A stretch of DNA of 64,000 bases from MFWN01 sp964594115. Its GTDB lineage: Archaea > Nanobdellota > Nanobdellia > Pacearchaeales > GW2011-AR1. The DNA lies in assembly GCA_964594115.1 (NCBI GenBank), contig CAZQLD010000003.1:9388-73387 (forward strand). Direction: 5' to 3'. This document shows positions 25,901 through 34,034 of the stretch, one piece after another. The translations under genes and the position numbers were made by a program. Numbering within the stretch: position 1 is the stretch's first letter; each line of letters begins with the position of its first letter. The notes under the pieces are model-generated. The model worked only from the letters and a program-made list of their open reading frames with translations, did not search any database and had not been told where the DNA came from.

Positions 25901-26311
25901 TTAAATAATATCCCCTTTTTCAATTAAAAACTTTATGTTAGGAGCAACATTATGCTTTCCCTGCTTAATTTCCTTAATTGGCAACCACTTAATCTTTTTT
26001 ATTGGAGGGATTGGCCTTACTTCTTCTTTATTTTTTAATTTAGCTAAATAATGAATAAGAAGAATCACCATTTTTTCTTTTGTCTGTGGGTTTTCCCACA
26101 AAACCATCGGATGCAATGGCTTAATTATCTCAATTTCAGCATTATTTTCTTCTTTTGTCTCCCTATGGCAGGCTTCTTCTAAACTCTCTACTTCTTCTTC
26201 AATTGTACCTCCAGGCAACTTGTAAAAATCATCCCTGTCATCCATATTCACCATCAACCTATTGTCTTCAATAATTACAGGCCCTGAAGCAATAATAAAT
26301 TTCCCTTCCAT
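25901..26311 (-). CDS. Nudix hydrolase
   Basis: A 136-residue Nudix fold with the box GGTIEEEVESLEEACHRETK and EEN as its metal-binding core (GX5E ... RETKEEN). These enzymes cleave a nucleoside diphosphate linked to another group. The ATG at 26311 is taken because it follows a TATA-like GGTTTATATATT at the right distance; an upstream TTG extends the frame by two codons. It lies just downstream of the RPA gene in the opposite order on the same strand. Substrate unknown. Confidence 0.85.
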   Translation of the reverse strand: MEGKFIIASGPVIIEDNRLMVNMDDRDDFYKLPGGTIEEEVESLEEACHRETKEENNAEIEIIKPLHPMVLWENPQTKEKMVILLIHYLAKLKNKEEVRPIPPIKKIKWLPIKEIKQGKHNVAPNIKFLIEKGDII

Positions 26312-26341
26312 TTTCAAAAAAAAACTAAGAAATATATAAAC

Positions 26342-27271
26342 CTATCCTTTCTCTAGCTCCTCTATTAACTTATCAATATCTACCTCTCTTGTATCCTGGA
26401 CAAAAAACTCCAAATTACCATAAAGTTTATTCTGTCTTGCCTGTCCTGAAAAAAATATTTCTTTCCCAAAAAGTTCTGCCCTTTTTTTCAGAAAATTAGC
26501 TTCTAATTCCCCACTGCCTGTTAGCTTGCTTATTTGTTCTGAAAACAAAACAGCTCTTATTGTCTCTGTGCCATCATCTAAAACTAAACTTAAAAGAGAC
26601 CGTCTTTCCCCTGTAACCTTCCCATGTTCCTGGCACTCATTTGTTTCACTTACTTTCTTTCCACAAGCAGGACATACAGTAAAAAAACGCGGTTCAAATA
26701 TCTGAACAATAACTGCTCTGACTTCTGCATTATCTCCCTGCCCAAGATTTTGAATCTTTTTTTCCTGCAATACTCTTTTTACCTGGACATTTTCCAAAAC
26801 CTCATTTGACAACTTAATATCTGAAAATCCGGTTAAATGTAATTCCATATTTCTCACAGCAGCATTGGTTATCTCTATAACATCCTCTCGTTTAATCCTA
26901 CCCTGTTCAATTAAAGCAATATGATTAGTATCCCATAAAACAGTTCTTATATTACTTGTATCATCAGCAATAACAAAGCTGCCTATTTTACCCTGTCTTC
27001 CATCTTTATTATAAGACCTTACAGGAAACATCTCTACAATTTTTCCGAAAACATTAACTCTTTTCATTCCAGAAACCAGTTCAGAAACCTTCATTTTTTC
27101 TTTATCAAATGAAATACCAAGTTCTGAAGCCACAACTTGTGCTGCTCCTTCCTTGCTTATTAATCCAGAAAGTTTTGCTCTCTTAGCTTCAATTCTCCTT
27201 TCTATATCTTCCATAGAAAGACCAGAGCTTCTTGATATTCTTTCAACAAGCTGATTATAATTCTGCAACAT
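26342..27271 (-). CDS. rpa: Replication protein A, single-strand-binding OB-fold protein
   Basis: The 309-residue protein has an N-terminal helical part, a first OB domain (VNVFGKIVEMFPVRSYNKDG, GSFVIADDTSNIRTVLWD) and a second OB domain interrupted by a zinc finger (FFTVCPACGKKVSETNECQ with a nearby His) and closed by LSLVLDDGTETIRAVLF and LYGNLEFFVQDTREVD. This is the euryarchaeal-type RPA, which coats single-stranded DNA during replication and repair. It is close to radA, about 1 kb away, but appears separately transcribed. Confidence 0.92.
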   Translation of the reverse strand: MLQNYNQLVERISRSSGLSMEDIERRIEAKRAKLSGLISKEGAAQVVASELGISFDKEKMKVSELVSGMKRVNVFGKIVEMFPVRSYNKDGRQGKIGSFVIADDTSNIRTVLWDTNHIALIEQGRIKREDVIEITNAAVRNMELHLTGFSDIKLSNEVLENVQVKRVLQEKKIQNLGQGDNAEVRAVIVQIFEPRFFTVCPACGKKVSETNECQEHGKVTGERRSLLSLVLDDGTETIRAVLFSEQISKLTGSGELEANFLKKRAELFGKEIFFSGQARQNKLYGNLEFFVQDTREVDIDKLIEELEKG

Positions 27272-27386
27272 TTTACCTTTTTTTACATTTAATAATATCT
27301 CAAAAAATTACCTCTATTTAAAAATTGTTGTTTAGCAACATAATCATCATAAAAAGATTTATAAACAAAGTAAATAAAAAAATGAT

Positions 27387-27656
27387 ATGGCAGGAACAAA
27401 TGCTGTTACAGTTCAGGTAATGCCCAAATCTCCAGAAACTAATCTAGAGAAAATAAAGAATAAAATACAGGAAAAGCTAAAAAAAGCTAAAAATATCCAG
27501 TCAGAAGAAAAAGATATTGCCTTTGGCCTTAAAGCCCTGCAAGTTATAGTAGCATGGCCAGAAGATTCTGAAACAGATGAAATAGAAAACATAATTTCAA
27601 AAATTGAAGGGGTTTCTTCTTGTAAAATTGAAGATATTAGACGAGCTTTTGGTTAA
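27387..27656 (+). CDS. ef1b: Elongation factor 1-beta (aEF1B)
   Basis: aEF1B is the nucleotide-exchange factor for aEF1A. The 89-residue product shows the family fold: VTVQVMPKSPETNLEKIK, DIAFGLKALQVIVAWPEDS, and a final EIENIISKIEGVSSCKIEDI. Length matches archaeal members. A TATA element (GATTTATAAAC, 27357-27367) lies 25 bp upstream of the ATG; an out-of-frame ATG lies five bases earlier. It is followed by the HIT-like gene with its own TATA. Confidence 0.96.
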   Translation: MAGTNAVTVQVMPKSPETNLEKIKNKIQEKLKKAKNIQSEEKDIAFGLKALQVIVAWPEDSETDEIENIISKIEGVSSCKIEDIRRAFG

Positions 27657-27698
27657 AATTTCAGATAAATATAAAAACTGTCTTGCTCTTTCTTTATT

Positions 27699-28289
27699 AT
27701 GTTAACAGAAGAACAGGTTAAAGATATAAAAGGACAATTACTTAAACAAGTAGAAAATTTTCCCCCAGAACAAAAAGATACAGCTAAACAGCAAATTGAA
27801 GCTATGGATGCTGCTCAGCTTGAGACATTTTTAGAGAAAAATAAACTTATAAAAGATTCTGGATGTATTTTTTGTTCTATAGCTAAAGGAGATACTGCCA
27901 GTTATAAAATAAATGAAAACCAAGAGGCCATAGCTGTTCTTGACATAAATCCTGTTTCTAAAGGACAAGCATTAGTTCTTCCAAAAGAACATAAACCAAC
28001 TGAAGAAACTAATTCTCTCCAGCTTGCACAAGAAACAGCAAAAAACTTGAAAGCAAAATTAGGAGCAGAAGATGTAAAAATAGAAACAGCTAATGTTCAG
28101 GGACACGGAATAATAAATATAATTCCCCTTTACAAAGACAAAAAACTTGAAAGAAAAAAAGCAAATGACAAAGAACTATATGAATTACAGCAAAAACTAA
28201 AAGAAGAACCAAAACCAGTTGAAGAAAAAAAGCCAAAAAAGAAAATAAAAGTGACAGACCTACCAAAAGCCCCAGTAAGAATGCCTTAA
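27699..28289 (+). CDS. HIT-domain protein with a degenerate histidine triad
   Basis: Residues 1-52 are a helical, charged extension; residues 55-145 are a HIT domain: CIFCSIAKGDTASYKINEN, AVLDINPVSKGQALVLPKEH. The triad that should read HxHxHxx is QGHGIINIIP here: His136 is kept but the catalytic middle His and the last His are Ile138 and Asn140. Nucleotidyl transfer or hydrolysis is therefore unlikely. A Lys/Pro-rich tail follows. The protein may bind nucleotides or partners without catalysis. A TATA element (AAATATAAAAAC) 25 bp upstream supports the start. Confidence 0.85.
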   Translation: MLTEEQVKDIKGQLLKQVENFPPEQKDTAKQQIEAMDAAQLETFLEKNKLIKDSGCIFCSIAKGDTASYKINENQEAIAVLDINPVSKGQALVLPKEHKPTEETNSLQLAQETAKNLKAKLGAEDVKIETANVQGHGIINIIPLYKDKKLERKKANDKELYELQQKLKEEPKPVEEKKPKKKIKVTDLPKAPVRMP

Positions 28290-29038
28290 ACCTTTTTACA
28301 TTCCCTCCACATCTCTAAAAATTGATTTCTTAACATATTAACTAAAGGTTTAGAATCTGTAAAAATAGTAATATAATCCTTGCCCTCTTTAATTTCTGGC
28401 TTTCCTAAAGTAATTCTGGCATACTTATTATCAAAAATACTAAACCTTAATGGGTAGTCTCCAAATTTCTTGTTATAATCCTTAATCTTACACCCCACTT
28501 CTTTCCATTTCTCAACCTTCCCCATAGTTTTCTCATTAACAATACCAATAAACTTAACATTAACACCCTTTCTAATTGCCTCTTCAACACCCCTAATCCC
28601 TTCACCCCAGTATTTCCAGTTTCTTTGCACTCCTAAAATTTCTCTTTCCACATTTTTATTAACTTCAACTAGCTTATTCATAATAGCTTTTTGTCCTTTA
28701 ATTAAAGAAAAAACAAACTGCTCTTCATTAAGCTTTGTTTCTTCTAAATTATCAACAGCTTTTTTCAACTCCTTTAACTTTTCTTGTTTTTCCCTAATCT
28801 TACAATTAACAAAACTATCTAAATTAATTAATTGATATTTTTTTGGTTCAATAGAAACAAGACTAACCATCCCCTGATTTTCAAATCCTCTTAATATAGA
28901 ATAAATTTTATTTTGAGGGACACTAGAATCAACACTCAATTCTTTAGGAGAAGCTGTTCTTAACTTAACAAACGAGCTTAACAACCTCGCCTCATAATCT
29001 GAGAATCCTAGCTCTTTAAAAAAATCAAATCTTTTCAT
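28286..29038 (-). CDS. TrmB-family transcriptional regulator
   Basis: The winged helix is at residues 1-70 (FFKELGFSDYEARLLSSF, VPQNKIYSILRGFENQGMV), followed by a dimerising coiled coil (KEKLKELKKAVDNLEE) and an effector-binding-like domain (ILGVQRNWKYWGEGIRGVEEA). TrmB proteins usually respond to sugars; the ligand here cannot be inferred. A strong palindrome lies between this gene and the divergent Nudix operon, so it probably controls itself and that operon. Confidence 0.9.
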   Translation of the reverse strand: MKRFDFFKELGFSDYEARLLSSFVKLRTASPKELSVDSSVPQNKIYSILRGFENQGMVSLVSIEPKKYQLINLDSFVNCKIREKQEKLKELKKAVDNLEETKLNEEQFVFSLIKGQKAIMNKLVEVNKNVEREILGVQRNWKYWGEGIRGVEEAIRKGVNVKFIGIVNEKTMGKVEKWKEVGCKIKDYNKKFGDYPLRFSIFDNKYARITLGKPEIKEGKDYITIFTDSKPLVNMLRNQFLEMWRECKKV

Positions 29039-29060
29039 TCCCTCCCTACTATTTCCAATT

Positions 29061-29095
29061 TTTTAAGTACTATTGTACTCTAAAAGTACTTAAAA
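29061..29095. promoter_or_regulatory. Inverted repeat between the TrmB gene and its divergent operon, candidate operator
   Basis: Arms TTTTAAGTACT (29061-29071) and AGTACTTAAAA (29085-29095) are exact reverse complements separated by 13 bases. The right arm overlaps the TATA region of the divergent operon. This is the expected placement for a TrmB binding site that represses both directions. Confidence 0.7.
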
Positions 29096-29125
29096 AATAT
29101 ATATAATCAAATGAGAAAAATAAAT

Positions 29126-29461
29126 ATGGAATTCGAAAATGTTGATTTAATATATTTGAATTTAAGAAAAGGAAAAGATGATTTAGTAATAATGGCTTTA
29201 AAAGAGCTTCCAATAAAAGCAGGCATTGAAACTCACCCCCTTGCTCAACCTAAAGAATCCCATAAAATAATGGCGCGCCTTGGCCGGAGTCTTCATTTAA
29301 CACATTCTGAGAGGATTAAATACAGTAGATTAGAAAAACTTTCTCCGAGAAGATATTCATTAAGACTACTAGTTCAATTTGACTTAAAAACTGAATTAGA
29401 GGTTTATGATAAAAAAAGGGGTGTGAAATTCAGAATATATGGAAGAAAAGAAGAAAAATGA
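29126..29461 (+). CDS. Uncharacterised basic protein, first gene of the TrmB-controlled operon
   Basis: The 111-residue product is rich in Lys and Arg and contains the segment LGRSLHLTHSERIKYSRLEKLS. No family is recognised. The ATG at 29126 lies about 28 bp from the TATA centre (AAATATATATAAT near 29098), whereas the earlier ATG at 29111 is only 13 bp away, so the inner start is preferred. It overlaps the following Nudix gene at AATGA, which shows translational coupling. Confidence 0.65.
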   Translation: MEFENVDLIYLNLRKGKDDLVIMALKELPIKAGIETHPLAQPKESHKIMARLGRSLHLTHSERIKYSRLEKLSPRRYSLRLLVQFDLKTELEVYDKKRGVKFRIYGRKEEK

Positions 29462-29874
29462 AAACCCCAAATTTCAGACTGGCTGTCAAGGCTTTTATTG
29501 TAAACAAAGGGAAACTATTTCTTATAAGAAGAACAAAGGATGATGTTCAAAAACCAAATATATGGGAAATTCCAGGAGGAAGGCTAGAATTAGGAGAGGA
29601 CCCAATTCTAGGGCTCATGAGAGAAATAAGAGAAGAAACAGGAATGTACATACGCCCACTCTGCCCACTTAGCATTAGACATTTTGAAAGAGATGACAAA
29701 CAAATCATAACTATGATTGTATTTTTCTGCAAACCAATGAACGGCTATCTTAAACTAAGTGAAGAGCATTCTGAATTTTCCTGGATTGACTTAAAAAAAT
29801 GCAAAGATAAACTGACAGATTTCTTTCACAAAGAAGTTGATATATTCCACAGACTTGGACTAGATAAAATTTAG
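29458..29874 (+). CDS. Nudix hydrolase (second gene of the TrmB-divergent operon)
   Basis: A 138-residue Nudix protein with a perfect box: GGRLELGEDPILGLMREIRE followed by ETGM. The N-terminal strand RLAVKAFIVNKGKLFLIRR matches MutT/ADP-sugar type members. Its start overlaps the upstream gene and the next gene starts six bases after its stop. Likely substrates are nucleotide derivatives; which one cannot be said. The setting next to a TrmB regulator suggests link to a nucleotide sugar or a stress nucleotide. Confidence 0.9.
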   Translation: MKTPNFRLAVKAFIVNKGKLFLIRRTKDDVQKPNIWEIPGGRLELGEDPILGLMREIREETGMYIRPLCPLSIRHFERDDKQIITMIVFFCKPMNGYLKLSEEHSEFSWIDLKKCKDKLTDFFHKEVDIFHRLGLDKI

Positions 29875-29880
29875 CTTAAA

Positions 29881-30573
29881 ATGCCTGGAAAAACAATTTC
29901 TGATTATGTGATTGCCTTAAGAGAAAAAGGCTTAGAAAACCTTGCAGCAGACCTGGATACAATAAAAGCAAAAGATTACCAAAGACTAAAAAACTCAGGA
30001 CTCCCTGTATATGCTGATTTTTCCCTTCAATCAACAGAATTCTCAGAAAAAAACAAAAAACTAATGAAATTTTTATCTCAATATCCAAGAGTTACAATTA
30101 GGGCACTTCCTAAAACATCTGCCTTACCAAGAAGGTATAAAATATGTGTAAGAGGTTATAAAGAGTGCTCAGAATTTTTAGAACAGGAAGTTCCTAAAAA
30201 CAAAAGAGAAAAATACTCTATGCTTTTAACAGAATATAAACCAAGTAATAGTTCAGGAATTATAATTATAAAAAAAGATATTGCAATTGCAGAAGTTGCA
30301 GAAGCAGGCCTAGCTGCTTTTTCTCATGATGAAACTCTATGTTATACAGGGATTTTCGGAATTTTTAATTATCACAAATTTAGAAAAATAAAATTCATAT
30401 CTCCTAGAAAAGGAAGAATAAAAAACAAAGTAAAACAAGCAATGCACAAATCACTAATGTACATAACAAAAGCAGGACTTCCAGAACCAGAAGGGTATTT
30501 TGAATTTATTATAACTGAAGATGGAGAAATCAAATTCCTAGACTATAAAACAGCTCCATCATACCTTTCTTAA
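29881..30573 (+). CDS. Uncharacterised 230-residue protein, last gene of the operon
   Basis: A soluble alpha/beta protein starting MPGKTISDYVIALREKGLEN, with segments VTIRALPKTSALPRRYK, SSGIIIIKKDIAIAEVAEAG and LCYTGIFGIFNYHKF. The pattern could belong to an ATP-grasp-like or PEP-synthase-related fold, but I do not recognise a catalytic motif, so no function is given. Its 3' end overlaps the convergent prepilin peptidase gene by 44 bases, an unusually long tail-to-tail overlap in this window. Confidence 0.7.
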   Translation: MPGKTISDYVIALREKGLENLAADLDTIKAKDYQRLKNSGLPVYADFSLQSTEFSEKNKKLMKFLSQYPRVTIRALPKTSALPRRYKICVRGYKECSEFLEQEVPKNKREKYSMLLTEYKPSNSSGIIIIKKDIAIAEVAEAGLAAFSHDETLCYTGIFGIFNYHKFRKIKFISPRKGRIKNKVKQAMHKSLMYITKAGLPEPEGYFEFIITEDGEIKFLDYKTAPSYLS

Positions 30574-31390
30574 GAAACCACACCAAAATCAAAAAAGCTA
30601 ATAAAAAACTTGGAGTAAAAGGAATCCCTTCTTTAACCAAGACTTTCCTTCTTACTTTTTTTAGTATTTTTAACTCTTTATCAGACAAACCTTCCCAATT
30701 CGGCTTTATCCTCTTTTTCCCTACTTTAACAGGCTTATACAACCAGTCTCCTAAAGTTAGCTCTCTTGTATGCTTGCTCCTAACCATACAACTCTCTTCT
30801 ATAGCCTTAGCATAAATATAAAGAAAAGGAAAAATCAAAACTATTAAAGAAAACCATACAAATAAATACATTTCCATAAACAAAACAAAGATTAAAACCA
30901 AGGCAGCAAGAAAAATAAAAATTTTGAAAACTTTTTTGTTTTTATCAAACTGTTTAAAAAACTCTTTAATAAATTTTTTTCTGTTCTTATAAGACAGTAC
31001 AAAGCTATAAGTTAATCCATAAATACTTCCAGTAAATAGTAGTAGAATAATAAAATAAAGAAAAATCTGCAGATTTTCATACAGGAAAAAAGAAAAAGGA
31101 AGTACAGCTCCTAGCCCCATCAATAATTTAGCATCTCCTCCAGCAAAAACTCTTCCATAATAAAACAAGTTAGCAAGCAGGAAAAAAATTGCAAATCCTA
31201 ATAAGCCATTAATAAAATAAAGATAATTTTCAAAAAATACAGAAACAAAAGCCCTATAAGCTAAAGCAATAGCAATAAGTGAAAAATTCAGCCAGTTAGC
31301 AACCTCTCTTTTTCTAAAATCCTGAATAATAGCTATAATAATCCAGATTACAGCTAAAACAATCAAAAAATAACTTTCAGCATTTATCAT
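30530..31390 (-). CDS. Type IV prepilin peptidase (FlaK/PibD-like)
   Basis: A polytopic membrane protein of 286 residues with both catalytic aspartates of A24 peptidases: Asp24 in IIQDFRKREVANWL and Asp86 in FAGGDAKLLMGLGA (the GxGD type motif). These enzymes cut prepilins on the cytoplasmic side of the membrane before assembly. A large cytoplasmic insertion (residues about 195-250) separates the last helices. It stands at the edge of a cluster of short prepilin-like genes and is the probable processing enzyme for them. Confidence 0.9.
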   Translation of the reverse strand: MINAESYFLIVLAVIWIIIAIIQDFRKREVANWLNFSLIAIALAYRAFVSVFFENYLYFINGLLGFAIFFLLANLFYYGRVFAGGDAKLLMGLGAVLPFSFFLYENLQIFLYFIILLLFTGSIYGLTYSFVLSYKNRKKFIKEFFKQFDKNKKVFKIFIFLAALVLIFVLFMEMYLFVWFSLIVLIFPFLYIYAKAIEESCMVRSKHTRELTLGDWLYKPVKVGKKRIKPNWEGLSDKELKILKKVRRKVLVKEGIPFTPSFLLAFLILVWFLKKGMMELFYSLGI

Positions 31391-31392
31391 CT

Positions 31393-31503
31393 TTAGGTCC
31401 CTGTTTTAGTCCTCCCTCTTCCGCCTCTTTTATAAACTCTCTGTTTTCTCTTCCTTTTCTTGTCTTTTCTTGTCTTCCTTTTCTCAGGCATACCATACTC
31501 CAT
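31393..31503 (-). CDS. 36-residue Arg/Lys-rich microprotein
   Basis: A TATA-like stretch (TTTTTTATACTT) lies about 25 bp before the ATG and the stop codon is two bases upstream of the prepilin peptidase start, so this short frame is well placed to be real. The product is extremely basic: after MEYGMPEKRKTRKDKKRKRK comes KQRVYKRGGRGRTKTGT. It could bind nucleic acid or act as a leader peptide that controls the peptidase. A second ATG five codons in is an alternative start. Confidence 0.55.
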   Translation of the reverse strand: MEYGMPEKRKTRKDKKRKRKQRVYKRGGRGRTKTGT

Positions 31504-31563
31504 TTTCTAAGCTAAAACTCCAAGTATAAAAAAACAGGAAAAGAATTATTTAAATGTTGCTTA

Positions 31564-31917
31564 TCACTGAGGTCCAATTGGACTGCATCCCTCGAAGATA
31601 TCACAAGGTTCAAGCCCCACGTCTAGTCTCTCTAGAGCTTTACAATTATATTTTGCATCTGTTTTCGGACTTTCTTCACCAAACTTCACTGGCCTCATTC
31701 TCTCACAATAATCATTCTTCATGTTTGTTGTACATGCTACCTGGCATGCCTGAACAACACTATCAATATTACTTCCGCCACCAAAGAAACCAGATATTCG
31801 CCCCCATAAATTACCCCAGCCACCTGTAAATCCCAGTATAAGCACAACTAAAACCACTAAAGCCAACACTATAATAACAATTGTTCCTATTGTTAATTCA
31901 GCACCTTTTTTATTCAT
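31564..31917 (-). CDS. Class III-like prepilin, Cys-rich (117 residues)
   Basis: The N terminus MNKKGAELTIGTIVIIVLAL joins a basic stretch and small residue to a long hydrophobic helix, as in archaeal prepilins cut by FlaK-type enzymes. A Gly/Trp-rich linker and six cysteines follow (VVQACQVAC, DYCERM, YNCKALE, EPCDIFEGC), suggesting disulfide bonds outside the cell. The same Cys spacing appears in the protein at 37549-37926, so the two are paralogues that bracket the pilin cluster. A Shine-Dalgarno-like GAGGT precedes the ATG, and the leader repeat lies further upstream. Confidence 0.8.
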   Translation of the reverse strand: MNKKGAELTIGTIVIIVLALVVLVVLILGFTGGWGNLWGRISGFFGGGSNIDSVVQACQVACTTNMKNDYCERMRPVKFGEESPKTDAKYNCKALERLDVGLEPCDIFEGCSPIGPQ

Positions 31918-31953
31918 TTTTTATTTACCTCTTTTAATTTATTATAAACTTAG

Positions 31954-31997
31954 TTTCTTTATTCCTAAGTTCTTTCTTTTTTAAGGAAAGAAGCTAT
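31954..31997 (-). repeat. Leader repeat family 1, copy upstream of the 117-residue prepilin
   Basis: The 44-base element lies 36 bases upstream of the ATG, between a TATA element (CTTTAAAAAC near 32003) and the Shine-Dalgarno site. It keeps the hairpin arms TTCTTTC and GAAAGAA, with one changed base in each long arm relative to radA. Confidence 0.8.
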
Positions 31998-32011
31998 GTT
32001 TTTAAAGGTTT

Positions 32012-32476
32012 CTAAATCTGCTTTTCAAATTGCTCATTATAAGTGTAAACAGCATTAAAAGTATCTGTTCTTGTGTTTAATGTAATTTTGAACTCTGCTG
32101 TCACAATATTATTTTCTGTGTCATATTCTATATGCTCCTCATCAATCTGTTGCTCTATCTGGGAAAGTTCTGAAGTAACAAACTTATTATTTATTTTATA
32201 TTCAATTAAACCTTCTGAAAAATTAGCAATAAAATCTTGTTTAAAATCTTGGCTGTTTCTTGTTTTTACAACAGCCTTATTCATAATTTCATTAATATAA
32301 AAATCAAGCTTTCCTTTTGTCAAATAAACCCCATCTATAAATCTGGAATCCACTAAATTAGCTTTTATTTTTCCCGAACTTATAATAAAGATGATGGATG
32401 CTGCTCCTGCCACTACTATCGCCATAAGAACTAATAATGTTGCTGCAAGATCTGCTTTTTTATTTTTCATTAACAT
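32012..32476 (-). CDS. Class III-like prepilin (154 residues)
   Basis: The N terminus (KNKKADLAATLLVLMAIVVA) has the shared motif K-K-A/G plus acidic/polar residue, then one hydrophobic helix ending near residue 35. The rest is predicted extracellular, beta-rich and without cysteine. Two in-frame ATGs two codons apart overlap the stop of the upstream gene; the first is used here, either is possible. It is the last gene of the 32-35-kb run. Confidence 0.75.
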   Translation of the reverse strand: MLMKNKKADLAATLLVLMAIVVAGAASIIFIISSGKIKANLVDSRFIDGVYLTKGKLDFYINEIMNKAVVKTRNSQDFKQDFIANFSEGLIEYKINNKFVTSELSQIEQQIDEEHIEYDTENNIVTAEFKITLNTRTDTFNAVYTYNEQFEKQI

Positions 32477-33126
32477 TCTTTTAACTGTCTATATTTAATT
32501 TCAAAAATTCTATTTTTATAAGGAATACTTATATCTGCTGTTGGAGTCCATTTCATCAACCTTTCTTCACTATTATCGAAAATATCATATCCTATAGATT
32601 TCTTAGTGTATAATCCTCCAGGCCTTATGACTCCTTGAGAAATCTGCAGATAATAATCAGGACAAAAAGAATCTAATTTTTTAGCAAGTTCTTTAGCAAA
32701 CTCCCTATCCCTTCTGCCCGCCTCTACAAGTTCGTCTCTGTCAAACAGGGCTGACTCAGCCTGATTAAAGTCAATCTTCTCAAGCGAATCTGCAGAAAGA
32801 TAGGTTTTAAATGCCCAATCTATTAAACTTTGGCCATTTGGATTTTTTATTTCAAAATAATAATCTAATGAAGAAGAAATACTATCTAAAACCCTCAGTT
32901 CTTCTCCATCAACTTTCATAGGACTATTTAAATAATCTATCAAATCCCTCTGTGCATCAAAAACTTTTGAATCATACTTTAGAGGTTTTAAAACCTCAAT
33001 TCCTTTTGTTTCTGCAAGAATAATTGTAGAAGATAAAAACAAAATCATGACAAAAAATATAATTAAAAATGCAATAACCCATGTGAGGGTAGCTGGTATT
33101 TGCGCTTTTTTATTCTTGTAGTTCAT
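32470..33126 (-). CDS. Class III-like prepilin-type protein (218 residues)
   Basis: The N terminus NYKNKKAQIPATLTWVIAF carries the KKA motif followed by a hydrophobic helix of about 25 residues. The ectodomain is helical, acidic and contains two cysteines, one near the end (YRQLKEC). Its stop overlaps the start of the downstream gene, and the gap upstream is only 11 bases, so it is translated within the pilin operon. No specific family is known to me. Confidence 0.72.
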   Translation of the reverse strand: MNYKNKKAQIPATLTWVIAFLIIFFVMILFLSSTIILAETKGIEVLKPLKYDSKVFDAQRDLIDYLNSPMKVDGEELRVLDSISSSLDYYFEIKNPNGQSLIDWAFKTYLSADSLEKIDFNQAESALFDRDELVEAGRRDREFAKELAKKLDSFCPDYYLQISQGVIRPGGLYTKKSIGYDIFDNSEERLMKWTPTADISIPYKNRIFEIKYRQLKEC

Positions 33127-33137
33127 TTTTTAACAAA

Positions 33138-33632
33138 TTAAACTTTATTTATTTCCTGATCAGATCCAGCTAAAATATTTAATTCAGCTTCTTTAACTTC
33201 TCCATTATCATAATACAAAACTCTTTCATTTTTTTCAGAACATCTTGGATAGTGTCTTGCCTTTATTGCTCCACTTATTTCACAATCTTTTTCAAAAGAA
33301 ACAGCTCCTCCTATGACTTCCTCTCTCAGAAGATTGTCTCCATTATAAGCAGAGATTTTAAAATGAAAATTACTTGTTCCTTGAAAAACTTCTTTTTTCA
33401 AATTGCATTTCTCAAAAATATCAAACTCTCCATCTAAAAAATCCTGTCTTAAGTAACTATTATCAACCAAACATCTAACAATTCTTTCTGATAAAATATC
33501 TGCTTCAAACTCCTTAATATTAACATCCGCATTAAAATAAATTAAAACCCCTATAACTACTGCCCCTCCGATGACTACTAATACAAAAATCCACCATACA
33601 GATAGTATTTTTTCTCCACCTTTTTTATTCAT
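33138..33632 (-). CDS. Class III-like prepilin-type protein (164 residues)
   Basis: MNKKGGEKILSVWWIFVLVV shows the KKG motif and hydrophobic helix; the remaining 130 residues have four cysteines (IVRCLVDN, EKCNLKK, KDCEISG, RCSEKN) and look extracellular. Its start overlaps the stop of the upstream gene by eight bases, indicating coupling. Probably a minor pilin or a pilus-associated protein. Confidence 0.75.
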   Translation of the reverse strand: MNKKGGEKILSVWWIFVLVVIGGAVVIGVLIYFNADVNIKEFEADILSERIVRCLVDNSYLRQDFLDGEFDIFEKCNLKKEVFQGTSNFHFKISAYNGDNLLREEVIGGAVSFEKDCEISGAIKARHYPRCSEKNERVLYYDNGEVKEAELNILAGSDQEINKV

Positions 33633-34026
33633 TTTTCTCCTTAATTTTTATTTCTAAATTCTCCTGAATAAATTTTACAGAAACATCATAATCTGAAAAA
33701 TACTGAAAACCATGCCCTCCTTTATTAGACAAACTAACAATAACCCTATTTTCCTCTTTATCTAAAGAAACAATATTATCTATTGCTTTTCCGTTTTCTT
33801 CTGCAAGCTCTACTGCCTTCCCCATATCTAAACCAATAACCATATCTGGTTCTGCATTATCTATTAACAAAACAATTTGTTTTGCATACATTTCTTCATA
33901 AATAAAAGCTCCTTTTCCTGAAGTATACACAAATACTAATAAAAGAAAAATAAATACTAAATTCAAAACTATGAATATAGTTGTTTCAAGAACAATCTGA
34001 TCTGCTTTTTTACATCTAATTTTCAT
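33625..34026 (-). CDS. Class III-like prepilin-type protein (133 residues)
   Basis: MKIRCKKADQIVLETTIFIV has the KKA motif placed before a hydrophobic helix that reaches about residue 35. The ectodomain has no cysteine and a mix of strands and helices. Eight bases of overlap with the next gene and an eight-base gap upstream show that it is inside the operon. Function is inferred only from the N terminus and position. Confidence 0.73.
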   Translation of the reverse strand: MKIRCKKADQIVLETTIFIVLNLVFIFLLLVFVYTSGKGAFIYEEMYAKQIVLLIDNAEPDMVIGLDMGKAVELAEENGKAIDNIVSLDKEENRVIVSLSNKGGHGFQYFSDYDVSVKFIQENLEIKIKEKNE

Positions 34027-34034
34027 TTTTTATA

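Noticed and set aside
31601..31640. A tRNA-like B-box (GGTTCAAGCCCC) near 31610
   Set aside because: It lies inside the coding 3' end of the Cys-rich prepilin and has no acceptor or anticodon stems around it.
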